A program made the translations under genes and the position numbers. Positions 33,791 to 42,917 of a DNA stretch of 64,000 nt are shown here, in pieces. The notes beneath the pieces are model-generated. The model ran no database searches and was not told where the DNA came from. It saw only the letters and a program-made list of their open reading frames with translations. Position 1 is the stretch's first letter; every line of letters starts with the position of its first letter. Source of the stretch: JALZKA01 sp963721645 (GTDB taxonomy: Bacteria > Actinomycetota > Thermoleophilia > Solirubrobacterales > 70-9); contig CAVRJK010000002.1 of assembly GCA_963721645.1 (NCBI GenBank), positions 620,001 through 684,000 on the forward strand. The letters are read 5' to 3'.

Positions 33791-35605
33791 CTAGGGCTCG
33801 ATCACGATCGGCGGCTCGATCAGGCGGGCATCAGGCGGATCCCCGGCCGGGGCAAACCAGGGGTCGTCTGCATCGCCGTCGGGCTCGAAGCGCCACTCGA
33901 CCGACTCGCGAACTCCGACCGGGTAGATCGTGAGTCGCTCGTCGCGGTCGATCTTCATGCGCAGGAAGTTCTTGAAGTCGCTCGAGGCGAGGGCTCCCCA
34001 GATCTCGCCCGAGTGCCTGCCCGGGCTCGACCGGTTGAGAATGAGCAGGTACAACCCGAAGACCAGGCGCCCGGCAAACAACCCGATGACAAAAGCCACG
34101 CCGGCCGCCAGCCAGCCAAGCAGCATCCCCTCTTGCGCCAACCCGTCCCGGCCCCACAGCAGGATGAAAGCGATAGGTGCAGCCAGGGCCAGCGATAGGT
34201 GTGCTGCCCAGTGAAGAAAGCCCGCCCCCAGTTTCAGGAGCGGCGCCTTCTTTACGTCGGCCCATGCGAATAGACCGGCGAACAGAAGCAGGACGAGGGC
34301 GATCGACCAGGTCGAGCCACCGTCCCAGAGGAGTCCGGTGAACGAGTGGTCGCCGTCTGTCGCAGTCAGGTCGGGGCTGTGGTCCTTCACAGCGTCGGTG
34401 AACGCGAGGGCGATCAGCGCGTAGATAGCGCCGATCGTGGCCCCGAGCGAGTGCACTCCCGTGATTGCCCGCAGCAGCCCGTCGTCTCGCATCGCGTCGG
34501 ACTCGACCGGATTGGGCGACCTCGCGCCCAGCTCGTAGGTGGCGGAGACGCGTGGGTCGTCGAGCGAGGGCGGGTTGATCTTCTTGGGAAGGCTTTTGGT
34601 GCCCATCGAATGGGCCCCGCCTCCGCCTGCCGTGATCCTGTGCCTGGGCCCCGCTCCGGTCTTCTTCTCGTAGCGCGCATAGAAGTGGTGGTCGCCGGTG
34701 ATCGTCACCGCTACCTCGGCCTTGGTCCTTCCGATCAGGTTCTCCTCGACGAACGCAAGCGTCTGCCAGGCGCCCTCCTTCTTGATCGTGGGCTCTTTGT
34801 CACGCTCAGCGCGAACCCAGCTCGGCTTGGCGGTGGCCAGGATCACGCGATGACCCTCCTGGAGGTCGGCGCTTGCCTCACGAAAGTAGTCGAGCTGCGG
34901 GCCGTCCAGGTATGTGTCGAACTGGATGTCAGTCGCCCATAGCCACCAGCGCTCGGACAGGCGGATCGCAAAGTAGCTGCGGCGCTGACGGGTCTTCCAG
35001 GCGCCGATCCACGAGCGCTGGGTAAAGAGACGGGTGAAGCTGGTAAGCCCGTCGTACCAGTCGTGGTTGCCCGGGATCGCGAACATGTGCGGCAGCGCTC
35101 GTCCTGCCCCGTCCTGGAGGTACGGAAGGGCCGCCCGGTAGGGGCCGACGAACCGGTCGCGGTACGCGTCCCACTTGGCGCTCGGATAGACCTGATCCCC
35201 ACCGAGGATGAGCGCACGGCCACGTTTGGTGACCAGGCCGGGCTCCAGTTCGAGCGTTTTGCGAGCCAGGAGCCAGGCGACCGTGTACGTCGGATCAAAG
35301 CCTTCACCGACATCCGCCACGTAGTCGAGCCAGAGCGCGCCTTCTTCGTCGCGGTAAGAAACTGCGTTGTAAGGCTCGACCGCATCGTCCTGATCGTCGA
35401 GATCCCGCCCGTAGCTCGGCAGCCCGGCGGCGAGCTCCCGCTTGTCGAGAAGCCTGGAGAAGCCATTCGAGACGGCTACCTCGATGCCGGCGCCGATCAA
35501 GAACTTCGGGGACAGCCAGGGGACCATGCCTTGGCGCTCGAAGCCGGTCTCCTCCTCGCTCGCTGGGCGGCGCGGAGGCGCGGAGTCGGAACGCTCTGCG
35601 GTCAC
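33791..35605 (-). CDS. Large membrane-associated metallophosphoesterase
   Basis: A 604-residue protein. An N-terminal phosphoesterase domain has LGGDQVYPS, PGNHDWYDG and TGDHHFYARYE as metal-site motifs; the usual first D-x-H motif is not obvious, so activity is not certain. Four or five hydrophobic helices follow at about 385-505, then a cytoplasmic or external beta domain. The ATG at 35605 is used. The 3' end faces the CDF gene with one base between the stops. Role unknown. Confidence 0.8.
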   Translation of the reverse strand: MTAERSDSAPPRRPASEEETGFERQGMVPWLSPKFLIGAGIEVAVSNGFSRLLDKRELAAGLPSYGRDLDDQDDAVEPYNAVSYRDEEGALWLDYVADVGEGFDPTYTVAWLLARKTLELEPGLVTKRGRALILGGDQVYPSAKWDAYRDRFVGPYRAALPYLQDGAGRALPHMFAIPGNHDWYDGLTSFTRLFTQRSWIGAWKTRQRRSYFAIRLSERWWLWATDIQFDTYLDGPQLDYFREASADLQEGHRVILATAKPSWVRAERDKEPTIKKEGAWQTLAFVEENLIGRTKAEVAVTITGDHHFYARYEKKTGAGPRHRITAGGGGAHSMGTKSLPKKINPPSLDDPRVSATYELGARSPNPVESDAMRDDGLLRAITGVHSLGATIGAIYALIALAFTDAVKDHSPDLTATDGDHSFTGLLWDGGSTWSIALVLLLFAGLFAWADVKKAPLLKLGAGFLHWAAHLSLALAAPIAFILLWGRDGLAQEGMLLGWLAAGVAFVIGLFAGRLVFGLYLLILNRSSPGRHSGEIWGALASSDFKNFLRMKIDRDERLTIYPVGVRESVEWRFEPDGDADDPWFAPAGDPPDARLIEPPIVIEP

Positions 35606-35673
35606 GGCGCCGAAGCTACATCAACTGGCGGATCGCGAGGGTTGCGAACCCGCTTACCACCGGAGGAGTCAGC

Positions 35674-37086
35674 TCAGTTCAACTCTGCCAGCGCAGCTTT
35701 GGCCGCATTCGACCCGCACATCCCGTGGACGCCCGCGCCGGGAGGCGTCGAGGCCGAGCAGATGAACACCCCGCGGATGCCGGTTGCGTATGGATTGAGT
35801 CCAAGTCGCGGACGGCCCAGGATCTGGATCGGTGTGTTGGCGCCGCCGATGATGTCGCCGCCGATGAAGTTGGCGTTGTAGGACTCGAACTCGGGCGGGC
35901 TCATCGGGACCTGCGCGACGATCCGCTCTCGGAAGCCGGGCGCAAAGCGCTCGATCTGACCGATGATCGCCTCGGTCGCGTCGCCGGCCCAGCCGTTCGG
36001 CACGTGCGCGTAGGCCCAAACTGGATGGACGTTGCCCGCAGAGCGTTCAGGGTCGGCCAGGTACTGCTGGCCGACTAAAACGAACGGCCGATCGGGCATG
36101 CGCCCAGCGTTGACGTCCGCCTCGGCGCGAACGGTGTCGTCAAAGGTTCCGGCGACGTGCACGGTTCCCGCGCGCCGGCAGACATCGGCGCTCCAGGGCA
36201 CTCCACCTTCGACCGCAAAGTCGACCTTGAAGGCTCCGGGCCCGTGCCGGTAGCGGCGGTATGCGCGGGCGACCCCGTCGCTCAGTCGCGAGCCCGCGAC
36301 GTCCGCGACCCTTGCCGGAGCGAGGTCGAGCAGCACCACGTCTCCAGATGGGAACTCGTCGAGTGACTCGACCCGTCGCCCGGTCTCGATCCTTCCGCCG
36401 CGCTCGAGGAGCTCTGCTGCGAGGGCGTCGGTGATCGAGCGCGAGCCTCCCTTGGCCACAGGCCATCCGAAGGCGTGGGCGGAGCAGACGAGCGCCATTC
36501 CAACCGAAGACGAAAGGGGTTTGGTCAACGGGCTGAGCGCGTGAGCGGCGACCCCACCGAAGAGGGCCTTTGCATGCTCGCCCTTCCAGGCCTTCGCGAT
36601 TACGGTCGCCGGCGCAAGAGCGGGAACTCCGAAGCGGGTCAGCCGGATCGGATGCCTGGGGAGGTGGAGCATCGGTTGCATCAGGTCTTCAAGGAGGGAG
36701 TCGAAGTGTCCGGACGGTCCGCCGAAGAGGCGCTTCCACGCCGCCCCGTCGGGCCCGAGGCCCTCGGCGGTCGCGTCGATCGAGCGCGCCATGAAGCCGG
36801 CTGTCCCGTCGTCCATCGGATGCGCCGCGTCGATCTCGGGCCAGCGCCACTCGAGGCCGTGCCGCTCGAGATCCACCGAGCGCATGAACGGGGACGCGGT
36901 TGCCATCGGGTGAAACGCCGAGCAGTGGTCGTGGAGGACGCCGGGCACCGTGAGCTCGGAAGTGCGGGTGCCGCCGCCGATCTCGTCTCGAGCCTCCAAG
37001 AGGGTCACGCCGAGACCCGCCCGAGCCAGCTCGACCGCGCCCGCCAACCCGTTGGGGCCGGACCCGACGACCCAGGCATCGCTCAA
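35674..37086 (-). CDS. Phytoene desaturase-like FAD-dependent oxidoreductase
   Basis: A 470-residue flavoprotein with an N-terminal FAD motif VVGSGPNGLAGAVELARAG, LLEARDEIGGGTRT, and a C-terminal CrtI-like GVFICSASTPPGAGVHGMCG. It resembles the carotenoid-isomerase/phytoene dehydrogenase-related proteins common in actinobacteria; no crtB or other carotenoid gene is near, so a pigment role is not supported. Its start, TTG at 37086, directly follows a GGGGTC palindrome. It is third in a minus-strand operon after the P450 and DUF3556 genes. Confidence 0.85.
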   Translation of the reverse strand: MSDAWVVGSGPNGLAGAVELARAGLGVTLLEARDEIGGGTRTSELTVPGVLHDHCSAFHPMATASPFMRSVDLERHGLEWRWPEIDAAHPMDDGTAGFMARSIDATAEGLGPDGAAWKRLFGGPSGHFDSLLEDLMQPMLHLPRHPIRLTRFGVPALAPATVIAKAWKGEHAKALFGGVAAHALSPLTKPLSSSVGMALVCSAHAFGWPVAKGGSRSITDALAAELLERGGRIETGRRVESLDEFPSGDVVLLDLAPARVADVAGSRLSDGVARAYRRYRHGPGAFKVDFAVEGGVPWSADVCRRAGTVHVAGTFDDTVRAEADVNAGRMPDRPFVLVGQQYLADPERSAGNVHPVWAYAHVPNGWAGDATEAIIGQIERFAPGFRERIVAQVPMSPPEFESYNANFIGGDIIGGANTPIQILGRPRLGLNPYATGIRGVFICSASTPPGAGVHGMCGSNAAKAALAELN

Positions 37087-37101
37087 GGGGTCAGACCCCT
37101 C
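37085..37101. repeat. Odd palindrome AGGGGTC-A-GACCCCT, copy 2
   Basis: AGGGGTCAGACCCCT is a perfect odd palindrome at 37086-37100 between the DUF3556 stop and the CrtI-like TTG start. It is followed by CATAAAACGCTCACA, similar to the bases after copy 1 at 6890. Confidence 0.75.
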
Positions 37102-38878
37102 ATAAAACGCTCACATCGCGAGGGGTCTGACCCCTCGGGGATGTGGCGCCGCCGCCGATCACGTCGACCGGGAAATCGGGGCTTGCCGAACCATCTAGCC
37201 ACGGGAGGCGCTCGACCATGTCCGAGACGTTTACCCAGCCTTCCTCGATCAGACCGTCGGCCGCGTCGAGGATCCGGTAATGCTGGCGGGGGATGTGGGC
37301 GGGCTGGGACTCGATAGCCACCACCCTCACCTCGCCCGGCTTGAAGTGGCATCGCTCCTGGACCGCTTCGAGAAGCTGCTCTGAGTGGAAATGGCCGTCG
37401 CCGAAGTTCCAGCCGTTGACGACACCTGAGACAAGCTCTCCCTCGCGCACGTGGTAGGCCTCGAGGTCGTCCACCGCGCGGTGGATCAGGCCGTTCAGCG
37501 CGCGCCCGTGGGAGTGCATCGAGCGGAACCCGAGCCCTGATGCGAGCATCAGCTCTGCGAGGTCACGATCGTCGTAGAACTCCGCGAGTTGGCGCACCAC
37601 AACCGGCGCGGCCTTGGTGATCGACTCGTCGAGCTTCTCCTCGGCCATCGCACTCTTGGAGAAGAGCCATTGCGAGGTCGCCCAGTTGCCCGCGTAGTAG
37701 CGCATGGAGGGCAGGAACGAGATGAGGTCCGGGCGGAAGTTGCCGAGCACCGGCAACCCAACCCCGATCAGGAGAAGCGAGGCGATCAGAAGAGGATCGT
37801 CGAGTGTCGAGAACGGCACGCCCCCGTTCTCGGCGAAGAGGTAGAGGATCCCGAAGATCATGAAGAGGTTCCACTCGAGTGGAACTGCGAGCGGGAACGT
37901 CGAGGTGATGTGGATGTGGAAGATGATCATTCCGACGCACGCGAGGGCGCCGACCGTGCCGCCGGCCGTGACAAGGAGCAGCAGGGGGAGCACGAACTCC
38001 ATGACGGTCCCGAGGTGCGCAGCGAACGCCGCGAACGATGAGGGCCTCATGTCCTCCGGGTGATCCACCCAGAGACGCTTCTTTTGGGTCCGTGACTTGT
38101 TCCAGGGCGTGTTGGAGATCATCACGGAGACGACGAACGGGAAGTGACGGTTGAGCTTGGACGACGCCGCACCCCACCAGATGCAAAAGAGAACGATCTG
38201 CGAAGCGACGATGAGGTTCTCGATGGGGAAGAGGAACACGACCAAGAGAAAGCCGTAGACCTCGACCCGGGCGCCCAGAAACGAGACCTTGTCGCGAAGG
38301 CCCAGCAGGCCGAGGAGGCCCAGGAGCACTGCGATGGCCGCGGGGTCCAGTCGGCCCGCGGCGAGTCCCGCGACCTCCTCGCCGTCGGCCAGGAGGAGGT
38401 AGAGGCCGCTTACGAGCACCCCTGCGTAAAGCACGACGTCCACGAGCGTCCTGGTCGTGCCCTTCGTGAAGGGCACCCTGTCGGGCCACGGCGGCAGTCG
38501 CACCGTGCCCGGCCGTAGCCAGTAGAGGATGCCGCCGATCATCGGGCTGAAGCGGAAGGTCAGCGGCATTGAGCCGCACCCCAGGCCGATGATCTCCCAG
38601 AGGAGGGTCCACACCGCGAGCTTTTGCCAAACGATCGGCTCGGTCCACCAGTCGGAGACGTCGCCGAGCCCGCCCAGGCCCGTCGTCGTCGAGATCACGA
38701 GCGCCGCGCCCACCGAGTAGACGACGAGCTTCACGATGTAGAGGAGATAGACGACGTAGGGCGTGCCGAACCCGTTGACGCCCCAGTCCTGGACGAGGGG
38801 CTTCAGACGCGAGAGGTGCGGAAGCTTTTTCCACTCCTCCATGTCCACCGGGGGCGGCGACGGCTGGATGAATCCCAT
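37100..38878 (-). CDS. DUF3556 multi-pass membrane protein
   Basis: A 592-residue protein. The N-terminus (MGFIQPSPPPVDMEEWKKLP, then VNGFGTPYVVYLLYIVKL) fits the DUF3556 family of actinobacterial membrane proteins. About nine to ten helices lie in residues 38-395, and a soluble C-terminal domain (about 400-592) has HSHGRALNGLIHRAVDD. Function is unknown; the context with a P450 and an FAD oxidoreductase suggests lipid or isoprenoid oxidation. The last residues are encoded within palindrome copy 3. Confidence 0.78.
   Translation of the reverse strand: MGFIQPSPPPVDMEEWKKLPHLSRLKPLVQDWGVNGFGTPYVVYLLYIVKLVVYSVGAALVISTTTGLGGLGDVSDWWTEPIVWQKLAVWTLLWEIIGLGCGSMPLTFRFSPMIGGILYWLRPGTVRLPPWPDRVPFTKGTTRTLVDVVLYAGVLVSGLYLLLADGEEVAGLAAGRLDPAAIAVLLGLLGLLGLRDKVSFLGARVEVYGFLLVVFLFPIENLIVASQIVLFCIWWGAASSKLNRHFPFVVSVMISNTPWNKSRTQKKRLWVDHPEDMRPSSFAAFAAHLGTVMEFVLPLLLLVTAGGTVGALACVGMIIFHIHITSTFPLAVPLEWNLFMIFGILYLFAENGGVPFSTLDDPLLIASLLLIGVGLPVLGNFRPDLISFLPSMRYYAGNWATSQWLFSKSAMAEEKLDESITKAAPVVVRQLAEFYDDRDLAELMLASGLGFRSMHSHGRALNGLIHRAVDDLEAYHVREGELVSGVVNGWNFGDGHFHSEQLLEAVQERCHFKPGEVRVVAIESQPAHIPRQHYRILDAADGLIEEGWVNVSDMVERLPWLDGSASPDFPVDVIGGGATSPRGQTPRDVSVL
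37120..37136. repeat. Odd palindrome GAGGGGTC-T-GACCCCTC, copy 3
   Basis: An inverted partner of copy 2, 18 bases away, inside the 3' end of the DUF3556 gene. Together copies 2 and 3 form a REP-like doublet able to fold into one long hairpin. Confidence 0.75.
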
Positions 38879-38898
38879 CTAGCGGTGGACCCTAATCG

Positions 38899-40314
38899 CT
38901 ACCGCTCACGGATGACCATCTCGAGCCCGCCCTCGGGGCTGAGGGTCGGCATCTGGCGCACGTGCATCGTCCGGCCGGGGATCAGCTCCGGGCGAAAGCG
39001 CTGGAGGATGGCGGTAGCGATCGCCTTGACCTCGGTCTGGCCGAAGCGCTTGCCGATGCAGATGCGCGAACCACCACCGAACGGGATGTAGGCGCCGCGG
39101 GGGAGTGCGGTCTTTCGCTCCTTCGTGAAGCGCTCCGGCACGAATGCCTCCGGATCCGGAAAGACCTGGGGTAGCCGGTGGCTCGCCCAGGAGCAGTAGT
39201 GGACGTAGCTGCCCTTTTTGACCGTCTGGCCCGCGAACTCGTAGTCCTCGACCGCCCGGCGCGGCCCGATCCATGCCGGCGGGTACAGGCGAAGCGTCTC
39301 GTCCATGACCATCTCGAGGCGTGGCAACTCGCGTTCGAGCACCATGGCGTCGGGCGTGGAGCCGCCCAGAACCGCATCCTGCTCGGCAACCAGCGCGTCG
39401 AGCTCGGCAGGGTGCCGGGCCAGCTCGTAGAGGAGAAACGAGATGGTCGAAGTGGTCGTGTCGTGCCCGGCGAACATCAGCGTGATCGCCTGGTCTCGCA
39501 CCTCCTGGTCGGAAAGTCTTGTGCCGTCCTCGTCGGTTGCCTCGAGGAGCAGTCCGAGGATGTCGAACGAATCTTCGCGGGGCGTTCGCCTGCGGCTTTG
39601 GATCTCCTCGAAGAGAATCTCGTCGAGGATCTTCCGGGATCGGTGCATCTTGGCCCAGGGCGAACGGGGTCCGCGAAGCAGCCGGTAGACGTACTCGATG
39701 CCGTAGTAGGAGAGCGCCTGCTCGAAGTGGTGGGCGGCGGCCTCTCCGCGGCCGCGATCGTCCGGGTCAAGCCCCAGGAGGGCGCGCATCGCGATCCTCA
39801 TGGCCAGGTTGCGAGTCCACTCGTAAACGTCGACGGTCTGGCCCGGGCGCCACCCGGCGAGCGCCGCGCCCGCCTCCTCGAACATGACCTCGACCGACGC
39901 GACGATGTGCTCGCGGTGAAACGCCGGCATCATGATCCTTCGAGCCCGGTCGTGGTAGCCGCCGTCGATGGTCAGAAGCCCGTCGCCCAGAAGCGGGATC
40001 AAGTCGCCAAAGCTCGACTCGCGCCAGTGGAACTTCTCGGGATGCTTGACAGTCACGTAGGTGTTCGCCTCCGGACCGAGCATGAACACAGCTTGTGAAT
40101 GGAGCAAGCGGAGAGAGAAGATCGGCCCGTGTTCGCGCTCGAGCGGGAGCAGGATCGAAAGCGGATCGTGCGCGAAGGTCCGGGTACGGCCGAGGTCGAA
40201 GTTCCGTGGCCCGGGAGGAAATTGCCCCTTGGCCCTTCGCTGGACCCAGATGTCCCCTGCGACTCGGGCGATCGAGCTCTGGGTGACACGGCTTGGCGCT
40301 GGAACCGTCGACAC
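38899..40314 (-). CDS. Cytochrome P450
   Basis: A 471-residue P450 with all core motifs: oxygen-activation helix AGHDTTTS, ExxR in DETLRLYPPAW, PERF, and heme-binding FGGGSRICIGKRFG with thiolate Cys419. No membrane anchor is obvious, so it needs external ferredoxin partners; none is adjacent. The GTG start at 40314 is preceded by a perfect inverted repeat. It lies 20 bases upstream of the DUF3556 gene, with the CrtI-like oxidoreductase third. The substrate is unknown. Confidence 0.93.
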   Translation of the reverse strand: MSTVPAPSRVTQSSIARVAGDIWVQRRAKGQFPPGPRNFDLGRTRTFAHDPLSILLPLEREHGPIFSLRLLHSQAVFMLGPEANTYVTVKHPEKFHWRESSFGDLIPLLGDGLLTIDGGYHDRARRIMMPAFHREHIVASVEVMFEEAGAALAGWRPGQTVDVYEWTRNLAMRIAMRALLGLDPDDRGRGEAAAHHFEQALSYYGIEYVYRLLRGPRSPWAKMHRSRKILDEILFEEIQSRRRTPREDSFDILGLLLEATDEDGTRLSDQEVRDQAITLMFAGHDTTTSTISFLLYELARHPAELDALVAEQDAVLGGSTPDAMVLERELPRLEMVMDETLRLYPPAWIGPRRAVEDYEFAGQTVKKGSYVHYCSWASHRLPQVFPDPEAFVPERFTKERKTALPRGAYIPFGGGSRICIGKRFGQTEVKAIATAILQRFRPELIPGRTMHVRQMPTLSPEGGLEMVIRER

Positions 40315-40325
40315 CGCGGGATCGT

Positions 40326-40345
40326 AACTGACTCAGCGGTCAGTT
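40326..40345. promoter_or_regulatory. Inverted repeat AACTGAC-n6-GTCAGTT, likely operator of the P450 operon
   Basis: A perfect seven-base inverted repeat begins 12 bases upstream of the P450 start codon. The form (half-site, six-base spacer) is typical of TetR-family operators. No TetR gene is adjacent, so the regulator is unknown. The rest of 40346-40520 shows no gene. Confidence 0.55.
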
Positions 40346-40532
40346 GTGGTTGGCGGCTGACATCCAGCGCGACCGCCGAAGATGCCGCCAAGCAGAAATC
40401 GTCCGTCCGGATCCCATCCCGCCCGGCCGAAGACGTGCAGCCCAGGCGGCAAAGGCGCCGGCCACCGCCGCCTTCGTTCGTGCGGATCGGTTAGGTTCCC
40501 CGCTACCCGACCCGCCGACCGGAGGAAATCCC

Positions 40533-40919
40533 TTGGACGTAAGCCAGCTCAAGCGCATCCCGCTGTTCTCGGAAGTGCCCGACGAGGCGCTTCAAAAGAT
40601 CGCTCCCTTCGCAACGACCGAGGAGTGGCCCGAGGGCAAGGAGATCATCAAGGAAGGTGGCTTCTCGAACCACTTCTATGCGATCGAGGCAGGCTCCGCG
40701 AAGGTCGAGCGTGCCGGAGACCACGTCGCTGATCTCGGTGATGGCGACATCTTCGGCGAGCAAGGCCTGCTCGAGCATTCCGAGCGCAGCGCCACGGTGA
40801 CCTCGACTTCCGACATCCGGCTGATCAAGATCGAGCACTGGGAGCTCTCGCGCATGAAGAAGGCCATGCCCGAGGCCTACGCCGATCTCGTCAAGAAGGT
40901 CGAAGAGCGAAGCTCCTGA
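40533..40919 (+). CDS. Cyclic nucleotide-binding domain protein
   Basis: A 128-residue single cNMP-binding beta-roll: LKRIPLFSEVPDEAL, FSNHFYAIEAGSAKVER, and GDIFGEQGLLEHSERSATVTS, which corresponds to the phosphate-binding cassette (usual form GE-x-A-L-x6-RAA). The Ala and second Arg of that cassette are changed here, so nucleotide binding is uncertain. No DNA-binding domain follows, unlike Crp. The TTG start at 40533 is supported by GGAGGAAA five bases upstream. It is 19 bases before the AarF kinase gene. Confidence 0.82.
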   Translation: MDVSQLKRIPLFSEVPDEALQKIAPFATTEEWPEGKEIIKEGGFSNHFYAIEAGSAKVERAGDHVADLGDGDIFGEQGLLEHSERSATVTSTSDIRLIKIEHWELSRMKKAMPEAYADLVKKVEERSS

Positions 40920-40938
40920 TCCTGGCTCCGGGGGAGCC

Positions 40939-42297
40939 ATGGCCGACGAAGTAAAGGGTTCGCGGCTCCGCCGAGCGGCGACGATGACCGGCGCCGCCGC
41001 GGGTGTGGCGGCGCGGACCGTCGGTGGGCGGGCACTCGCCGGCCGCAATCCGTCGGAGAAGCGGCGGGAGGCCGCGAACCGCCAGCAGCTGAAGGCCGCC
41101 CACCAACTTGTCCGCGTTCTAGGCGGGATGAGGGGTGCCGCGATGAAGGTGGGGCAGACCCTCTCCGCCGTCGACCTCGGGCTCGTGCCCGAGGAGCTCC
41201 GGCCAGAGATGCAGGAGATCCTCGCCGAGCTTCAGCACTCGGCAGAGCCCGTGTCGTTCGACGCGATCCGAAAGGTCGCGGAAACCGACCTGGGCCAGCC
41301 GCTGACCAAGGCCTTTGCCGACTTCGACAAGGAGCCGATCGCTGCGGCGTCGATCGGCCAGGTCCACCGGGCGACGCTCTCCGACGGGCGTGACGTCGCG
41401 GTGAAGATCCAGTACCCGGGCATCTCGGAGGCGATCCAGTCGGACATGAAGAACCTGCGACTCGGGCTCAAGCTCTTGAACGTGATCGCGCCGGGCATCG
41501 ACACCGCCGCGATTGCAGACGAGCTCCGCGAACGCATCGCCGAGGAGCTCGACTACGAGCTCGAGGCATCCAACCAGCGCGCGATGTGCCGGGCCTATCG
41601 CGGCCACCCGTTCATCACGGTGCCCGACGCGATTACAGACCTCAGCCGCGAGAAGGTGATCGTCTCCGAGTTCATCGACGGAAGGCGCTTCGGCGAGATC
41701 AAGGACTCGCCGCAGCCGGAGCGCAACAGGATCGGAGAGATCCTGACCCGTTTCTATGTGAACGGCCCCCTCAGCCATCGCCTGCTGAACGGCGACCCGC
41801 ACCCGGGCAACTCGCTCTTCATGGACGACGGACGCGTCGCTTTCCTCGACTTCGGCTTCTTCAAGCGCCTCTCGAACGCAGAGGTGGAAAGCCTCAAGGC
41901 GACCACGAAGGCGACCCACGCGCGCGACGCAGACGCTCTGCTTGCGGAGCTGGTCCGGCTGAACGCGCTGGACCCGAATCCGGCTCTCGCGGAGCCGTTC
42001 CTGGAGGCCTACGAGACGATCTTCGGCTGGATCTTCGTGGACGAGCCGCTGGCGGTCGACGCCACGAGGACGGGGGAGATGATGCGCCAGTACACCCAGC
42101 TCCGAAGCGCTGAGGGCTTCGAGTCGCTGACCCTCCCGGCTGAGCATCTCGTGCTGATGCGTGCGGTGATGCTCCTGATCGGACTTCTCGGTCAGCTCGA
42201 AGCGGAGAACCGCTGGCTCGACATCACGAAGGAATGGCTGTACGGAGACGAGCCGACGACAGAGCTCGGCCGGGCCGAGGCTGCGTGGTCGAAGTGA
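40939..42297 (+). CDS. AarF/ABC1/UbiB family atypical kinase 1
   Basis: A 452-residue ABC1 protein. The KxGQ motif is KVGQ (70-73), the Ala-rich loop is AAASIGQ (135-141), the ATP lysine is VKIQ (K156), and GDPHPGN and LDFG complete the kinase-like site. ABC1 proteins are atypical ATPases or kinases linked to isoprenoid quinone and lipid metabolism. There is no C-terminal membrane helix. A paralogue is encoded at 56191 on the other side of the Mce locus. The stop overlaps the AhpD-like gene start (GTGA). Confidence 0.92.
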   Translation: MADEVKGSRLRRAATMTGAAAGVAARTVGGRALAGRNPSEKRREAANRQQLKAAHQLVRVLGGMRGAAMKVGQTLSAVDLGLVPEELRPEMQEILAELQHSAEPVSFDAIRKVAETDLGQPLTKAFADFDKEPIAAASIGQVHRATLSDGRDVAVKIQYPGISEAIQSDMKNLRLGLKLLNVIAPGIDTAAIADELRERIAEELDYELEASNQRAMCRAYRGHPFITVPDAITDLSREKVIVSEFIDGRRFGEIKDSPQPERNRIGEILTRFYVNGPLSHRLLNGDPHPGNSLFMDDGRVAFLDFGFFKRLSNAEVESLKATTKATHARDADALLAELVRLNALDPNPALAEPFLEAYETIFGWIFVDEPLAVDATRTGEMMRQYTQLRSAEGFESLTLPAEHLVLMRAVMLLIGLLGQLEAENRWLDITKEWLYGDEPTTELGRAEAAWSK

Positions 42298-42881
42298 GCC
42301 CGCGGATCGACCCCGGGACTCGCAACGAGATCGGGATCGTCAACTCGGCGATCGCCCGGGTGCTGGGCGCAGCCACCGGTGGACAAGCGCCGAACATCTT
42401 CACCACGCTCGCGCGCCACCGGGGGATCTACCGCAAGTGGCTCCGCTTCGCCGGCGCGTTGATGCCGGGCGGAAAGCTGCCGCGAGACGAGTCAGAGCTG
42501 GCCATCCTGCGGGTCGCGCACAACACGGGTTGCGAGTACGAGTGGCGCCACCACGAGCGCCTCGGAGCGCAGGCGGGCCTTGAGCCGGATGAGATCGAGC
42601 GGGTCAGGTCGGGCCCGGATGCCGGCTGGTCGGAGCGTCGCACGGCCCTTTTGCGAGCCACGGACGAGCTCCATGCAGACCGGTGCATATCTGATGCTGT
42701 CTGGACCGAGCTTCGTCCCTTTTACACGGACGAACAGCTGATCGAGCTCTGTCTTCTTGTCGGTCATTACGAGATGCTGGCGATGACCCTCAACTCGCTC
42801 GAGGTCGTACCGGACAAGCCGCATTCAGGCAAGCCGACGCTGGCGATGCGGGTCGCGGACGGAATCGCCTCGCGCCGCTGA
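42294..42881 (+). CDS. Carboxymuconolactone decarboxylase/AhpD-like protein
   Basis: A 195-residue all-helical protein. ESELAILRVAHNTGCEYEWRHH carries the Cys/Glu/His group of the CMD/AhpD family, although the CxxC peroxidase pair is absent. It could be a decarboxylase-like or peroxidase-like enzyme; activity cannot be predicted. GTG at 42294 overlaps the kinase stop; GTG at 42285 is an alternative. Confidence 0.85.
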   Translation: MSPRIDPGTRNEIGIVNSAIARVLGAATGGQAPNIFTTLARHRGIYRKWLRFAGALMPGGKLPRDESELAILRVAHNTGCEYEWRHHERLGAQAGLEPDEIERVRSGPDAGWSERRTALLRATDELHADRCISDAVWTELRPFYTDEQLIELCLLVGHYEMLAMTLNSLEVVPDKPHSGKPTLAMRVADGIASRR

Positions 42882-42917
42882 CGACGCGGAGAATCCTTCG
42901 AGGTACGGTCTCGCGAA

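Noticed and set aside
35674..37086. Carotenoid biosynthesis gene crtI
   Set aside because: No crtB, crtE or cyclase gene adjacent; the family includes many non-carotenoid oxidoreductases.
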